From an uncultured Butyricicoccus sp. (GTDB taxonomy: Bacteria > Bacillota > Clostridia > Oscillospirales > Butyricicoccaceae), in assembly GCA_900544475.1 (NCBI GenBank), contig UQVU01000096.1, forward strand, positions 1-6,943: 6,943 nucleotides of DNA. Direction: 5' to 3'. Made by a program: the position numbers and the translations under genes. Positions 4,207 through 6,943 of this stretch are shown in pieces (positions within the stretch are counted from its first letter, which is position 1; each line of letters begins with the position of its first letter). The notes beneath the pieces were generated by a model. That model was given only the letters and a program-made list of their open reading frames with translations. It did no database searches and was not told where the DNA came from.

Positions 4207-6453
4207 TCACTCCTTTTTGTATCGGCGGACGATTTCGCCGGAAAGATAGGTGCTTTCGCACGAAACATCGCCGTATTGCAGCGTGAAATCCTCATTCCGT
4301 GCGGCGATCAGTATATTTCGGGTCTGCATCAGGTGCAGCGCACCGATGAGCGTTTTCTCCGCGCCGAGGGCGCTCTGCGAGAGCACCAGTTCGTCTGCAC
4401 GCAGCAGTCCGCGCGTTTCGGAAAAATAAATTTCGAGCTGTTTCGGTGTTGCGCTGTGCAGGACGAGCAGCCTGTCCGCAATGCGCACGCCGAGCTTTCC
4501 GGCGGTCACCGGAAACACGGAAATGGGCGCGGCGGAGTCGGTGAGCGTCTGCTCGCGGCTGATTTCCTCGGCGGAATACTGCTGGCAGAGCGCGAGAAGC
4601 TCGGCGTTCTTTGCACTCTGCGGCACACCGGACGGCACAAGAATGCGCCCGACCTTCACTTTGTCCAGAAGCGCGGGCAGGTCGCGGGCGTGCCCCTGAT
4701 CGACAGCCGTCAGAATGAGCGTGTCGATGCGGCGCTGTCCGTTCAGCCGCATCCATTCGTGCGTGAGCGCTGCCGCGTTCCGTGCGCTCCCCGCCCCGGC
4801 GCAGTCGATGAGCGTCATGTGTCCGCGCGTGTCGGAAAGTATGATTGCCTGTCCGGAACCGCACGGCAGACAGGTGATCCGGTACTCCCCTGCCCGGATG
4901 ACGGTATCCGCAGTAAAAAGTCCGATAACTGCGCAGCACACGAGCGGCAGAACAATGCGCCACCGAACGTGTGAGCCGACCGTCAGCCAGACGAGCACAG
5001 CCGCGCCTGCAAGCGCGAGCGCCGCCAGACTGAGCGAGCGCGTGGCGTCAACGGAGCCGAACGGCAGTGAGGCAATGCGCTCGGCGAGAATGAGCAGAAA
5101 GCGCAGCAGCAGGCGGAGAGGTACCGCAAAAAGCGGCACGAGCGCCGGGAAAACCGCCGATACGGCGCACAGCAGATAGCCGAGCACGAAGCACACGCCT
5201 GCGAGCGGTGCGGCCGGGAGATTGGCGATGAGCGACAGGAGCGATGCGCGTCCGAATGTCGCGAGCGAAATCGGGAGCGTAAAAACCGAGGCGCAGACCG
5301 TGCAGGTCACCGCGCCGACAGGTACGGCAATCAGCCGCCGCGTCAGCCGGCTGCACTCCGCGAAAGGCGCGGACAGCCGGTGCTGCATGGTCGAGGCAAA
5401 CAGAAGAAGTCCGAGTGTCGCTGCGAAAGACAGCTGCAAGCTCAGCGAGAAAACCGCGAACGGATTGCACAGCAGGAGCAGCGCCAGCGCCGCCATCAGC
5501 GAAATCATGGCGTTGGTTTCGCGGCGCAAAATGAACCCCGCCGCCGCAATCAGGTACATGACGGCGGCACGGATAACCGAGGGTGTCGCGCCCGCGACCG
5601 GCACGAACAGCAGGATAAGCGGCAGCGAAAGATAGGTTCCCCACCGCTTTCCGAGCAGAAAGATGCAGAACGCCGCGAGAAACCCGACATGAAGTCCCGA
5701 AACTGCGACAAGATGGCTGAGTCCGGCTATGCGAAAGGACAGCGTGTCGTCGTCGGAAAGCTCGGTGCGGTCGCCGAGAAGCAGACCGCGCAGCAGTCCG
5801 GCCTCCCTTTCGGGAAGCGCCGCCGACACGGCCGAGCGGCAGAAGCGGGCAATGCGCTGCGGTAGGTAGCGCGGACTGCGCGAGCCGGAGGTGAGCTGCG
5901 AAAAGCCGATGGCGTCGCCGTTTTCGTCCTTGTTGAAGGTTGCGGAGATAAAAACGCCGTCCGCCGCGAGATACCGCGCCCGGTCAAATCCGCCGGTGTT
6001 TCCGGGCAGATAGAATGTTACGTGCGCCTCGATACGGTCGCCCGCGCAGAGCGGCGTTTCGGTCAGCGGAAGATAGCAGAGCGTGCGAAAGCTGCGTTTC
6101 GCGTAGCGGTTTGGCTCGACCCGCAGTTCTGCCCGCTGTGCATCGTCATACACCGAGGCATCTTCGAGAACGGTCGCGCGGATAACCGCACTGCGGCCGC
6201 ATAGCTCGCGGATCGGCTGCGCGATGTAATGCGTGTACAGGGAAAGCTGCACGAGCGCGAAAGCGGCGGCGCACAGCATGGCGAGCACGGTAAACAGGCG
6301 GCGGTGGCGGACGGCAAGCCCTGCCCCGAAGAGCAGCAGCGACAGAAGCGCGAGCCACAGAAACGGCGCGGGAGGCTCGAAGCTGAAGCCGACGGCCAGA
6401 AGCAGCGCGGCGGCATACGAGGGCACAAGATAAAGAAGCGGTCGCTCGAACAA
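4207..6453 (-). CDS. comEC: ComEC/Rec2-type DNA uptake channel with degenerate metallo-beta-lactamase-like domain
   Basis: Membrane channel that carries single-stranded DNA across the cytoplasmic membrane during natural transformation. I choose TTG at 6453-6451 (748 residues): GGAGG (6465-6461) lies 7 nt upstream, whereas the earlier in-frame TTG at 6483 has no such site. Domains: one to three N-terminal helices (about 5-75); the periplasmic DUF4131/OB part with YLPGNTGGFDRARYLAADGVF-like sequence (148-168); then the competence domain with GLLLGDRTELS (223-233), GLSHLVAVSGLHVGF (244-258), PSVIRAAVM (291-299), NPFAVFSLSLQLSFAATLGL (330-349) and many further helices up to about 520. The C-terminal domain (about 523-748) keeps the fold markers GSGQA (532-536) and LIDCAG (548-553). 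The expected THxDxDH reads TAVDQGH (582-588), and the later HHGS region reads SQSALGA, so metal binding is probably lost. First gene of an operon with holA. Whether the cell is competent cannot be judged from here. Confidence 0.92.
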   Translation of the reverse strand: MFERPLLYLVPSYAAALLLAVGFSFEPPAPFLWLALLSLLLFGAGLAVRHRRLFTVLAMLCAAAFALVQLSLYTHYIAQPIRELCGRSAVIRATVLEDASVYDDAQRAELRVEPNRYAKRSFRTLCYLPLTETPLCAGDRIEAHVTFYLPGNTGGFDRARYLAADGVFISATFNKDENGDAIGFSQLTSGSRSPRYLPQRIARFCRSAVSAALPEREAGLLRGLLLGDRTELSDDDTLSFRIAGLSHLVAVSGLHVGFLAAFCIFLLGKRWGTYLSLPLILLFVPVAGATPSVIRAAVMYLIAAAGFILRRETNAMISLMAALALLLLCNPFAVFSLSLQLSFAATLGLLLFASTMQHRLSAPFAECSRLTRRLIAVPVGAVTCTVCASVFTLPISLATFGRASLLSLIANLPAAPLAGVCFVLGYLLCAVSAVFPALVPLFAVPLRLLLRFLLILAERIASLPFGSVDATRSLSLAALALAGAAVLVWLTVGSHVRWRIVLPLVCCAVIGLFTADTVIRAGEYRITCLPCGSGQAIILSDTRGHMTLIDCAGAGSARNAAALTHEWMRLNGQRRIDTLILTAVDQGHARDLPALLDKVKVGRILVPSGVPQSAKNAELLALCQQYSAEEISREQTLTDSAAPISVFPVTAGKLGVRIADRLLVLHSATPKQLEIYFSETRGLLRADELVLSQSALGAEKTLIGALHLMQTRNILIAARNEDFTLQYGDVSCESTYLSGEIVRRYKKE

Positions 6454-6465
6454 GGCTCTCCCTCC
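6454..6465 (-). promoter_or_regulatory. Ribosome binding site that decides the comEC TTG start
   Basis: On the minus strand the stretch reads GGAGGGAGAGCC directly before TTG (6453). GGAGG (6465-6461) with a 7-nt spacer is near-ideal pairing to the 16S rRNA 3' end. The alternative TTG 30 nt upstream has no purine-rich stretch in place, so the shorter protein is preferred. Confidence 0.8.
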
Positions 6466-6504
6466 GTTTCCGGCCCACCGCAACGGGACAAACTTTCAGT
6501 GAAA

Positions 6505-6533
6505 ATTATACCACATAAGACCATGATAAACAA
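6505..6533 (-). promoter_or_regulatory. Sigma-A promoter of the comEC-holA-rnmV operon
   Basis: Minus strand: -35 TTGTTT (6533-6528), 17-nt spacer, perfect -10 TATAAT (6510-6505), with a G-G just before the -10 box. Transcription should start near 6498, giving a 5' leader of about 45 nt before the TTG start codon. It is the only strong promoter seen for the three-gene operon. Its -35 box lies in the run-out of the terminator of the gene upstream. Confidence 0.85.
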
Positions 6534-6534
6534 G

Positions 6535-6566
6535 AGCTGCCCCTGCCGGAAATGACAGGAGCAGCT
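6535..6566 (-). terminator. Rho-independent terminator of the gene ending at 6573
   Basis: On the minus strand AGCTGCTCCTG (6566-6556), a 10-nt loop, then CAGGGGCAGCT (6545-6535): an 11-bp stem with one G-U pair. It is followed by CTTGTTTATC, a short and interrupted T-run that includes the comEC -35 box. The hairpin begins 6 nt after the stop codon of the upstream gene. On the plus strand the hairpin is followed by ATTATTTATTT after a 4-nt gap (GCTAC), so weak action in that direction is also possible. Confidence 0.75.
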
Positions 6567-6572
6567 GCTACA

Positions 6573-6943
6573 TTATTTATTTGTAACGGTGATGATGCGG
6601 ATTTTGCCGCCGTCCTCTGCCGTATCGTTCGCGTACAGGGCGAACCTCGTGTAGTTGGACTTCGCGCTCTGGAGCGAGGGCACGAACTCGCGGTTTTCGC
6701 TGTCGTAGATGCCGAGGCCGTCTGCGATGGCGTAATAGCCGTCCTTCGTGCGGACGCCGCTCGTGCCGTCAAAGGCTGTGCGCTCTACCGTGTCGATGAG
6801 CTTCAGCTTTTTGATGTCGAGCGAGGTGTTGACAACGTTTTCATCGGTAGAATATCCCTTGGGCACTGCGACCGGGCCGCCGGAAAGGCCGCTCGGCAGG
6901 CTGAGAACCTTAAAGGGACTCTTTTCTTCCTTGCCGTCTGCCC
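6573..6943 (-). CDS. Unrecognised protein, C-terminal part (5' end beyond the window)
   Basis: The frame is open from the right edge to TAA at 6575-6573, giving 122 visible codons. The GTG at 6866 is unlikely to be the start, since the same frame continues upstream with ADGKEEKSPFKVLSLPSGL and no ribosome binding site precedes that GTG. I do not recognise a family. The composition is soluble and polar: a charged Lys/Glu stretch, a Pro/Gly-rich segment (SGLSGGPVAVPKGYS), then alternating hydrophobic/polar segments suggesting beta strands (KLKLIDTVERTAF, GYYAIADGLGIYD, RFALYAND, GKIRIITVTNK). A secreted or cell-surface beta-rich domain behind a linker is plausible, but the N-terminus that would show a signal peptide is not in the window. 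It has its own terminator and is not part of the comEC operon. Confidence 0.8.
   Translation of the reverse strand, partial: ADGKEEKSPFKVLSLPSGLSGGPVAVPKGYSTDENVVNTSLDIKKLKLIDTVERTAFDGTSGVRTKDGYYAIADGLGIYDSENREFVPSLQSAKSNYTRFALYANDTAEDGGKIRIITVTNK

Noticed and set aside
3417..4286. 289-codon plus-strand open frame opposite holA and the comEC end
   Set aside because: It is antisense to strongly recognisable holA sequence; long antisense frames are expected in GC-rich genes, and its translation resembles no family.
4203..4295. N-terminal extension of holA up to an ATG at 4295
   Set aside because: The extra 31 residues are the comEC 3' end in another frame; ATG 4202 has the ribosome binding site and matches family length.
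4159..5865. Several plus-strand open frames of 70-270 codons opposite comEC
   Set aside because: comEC motifs on the minus strand explain the region; the antisense products are Arg/Ala/Ser-rich shadow translations without ribosome binding sites.
6454..6483. Upstream TTG start for comEC at 6483
   Set aside because: No Shine-Dalgarno precedes it, while TTG 6453 has GGAGG at 7 nt.
1..6943. CRISPR array, tRNA, rRNA or riboswitch
   Set aside because: No regularly spaced direct repeats, cloverleaf or conserved rRNA stretches were seen on reading both strands.

Overview
The window looks like a chromosomal fragment of a Gram-positive anaerobe of the Clostridia, most likely Oscillospiraceae/Ruminococcaceae. 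The comEC-holA-Toprim gene order, the GGAGG ribosome binding sites, the sigma-A promoter and the style of the mobile elements point there. This placement is inference from gene content; there is no rRNA or other marker. The window has two visibly different halves: an AT-richer accessory patchwork (about 1-2521) and a GC-rich core operon (about 2536-6453), followed by part of an unrecognised gene at the right edge.

Accessory half. On the minus strand, read right to left, are: the 3' third of a RecQ-like helicase gene (about 1655-1274), a complete replication-initiator-like gene (1272-220) whose start lies 1 nt after the helicase stop, and the first 24 codons of a small helix-turn-helix protein (72-1) running off the left edge. 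This resembles the replication and regulation part of an integrated mobile element. The helicase is cut by the middle of an IS256-type transposase gene on the plus strand (about 1661-2070), which has a 1-nt frameshift and no catalytic domain. That fragment is joined in frame to the last 61 codons of a small drug/metabolite-type (SMR/EamA-like) transporter, and then to the first 36 codons of a second, translationally coupled transporter subunit. The second subunit is cut by a roughly 165-bp nearly palindromic MITE-like repeat (2357-2521). The region therefore holds at least four junctions between unrelated fragments in about 900 bp.

Core half. A sigma-A promoter (-35 6528-6533, -10 6505-6510) drives a tight minus-strand operon: comEC (TTG start at 6453), holA (starts 4 nt after the comEC stop) and an RNase M5-like Toprim/DUF4093 gene (ATGA overlap with holA). 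The genes concern DNA uptake, replication-clamp loading and probably 5S rRNA maturation. The MITE-like hairpin begins 14 nt past the last stop codon of this operon. ComEC is notable because its C-terminal metallo-beta-lactamase-like domain has lost the metal-ligand motifs.

Right edge. An incomplete minus-strand gene of unknown function (at least 122 codons) ends at 6573. A hairpin terminator follows it, and the run-out of that terminator overlaps the -35 element of the comEC promoter. I see no tRNA, rRNA, CRISPR array or riboswitch. The best candidates for something under-described are the helicase/initiator/HTH module, the palindromic repeat and the metal-site-less ComEC.
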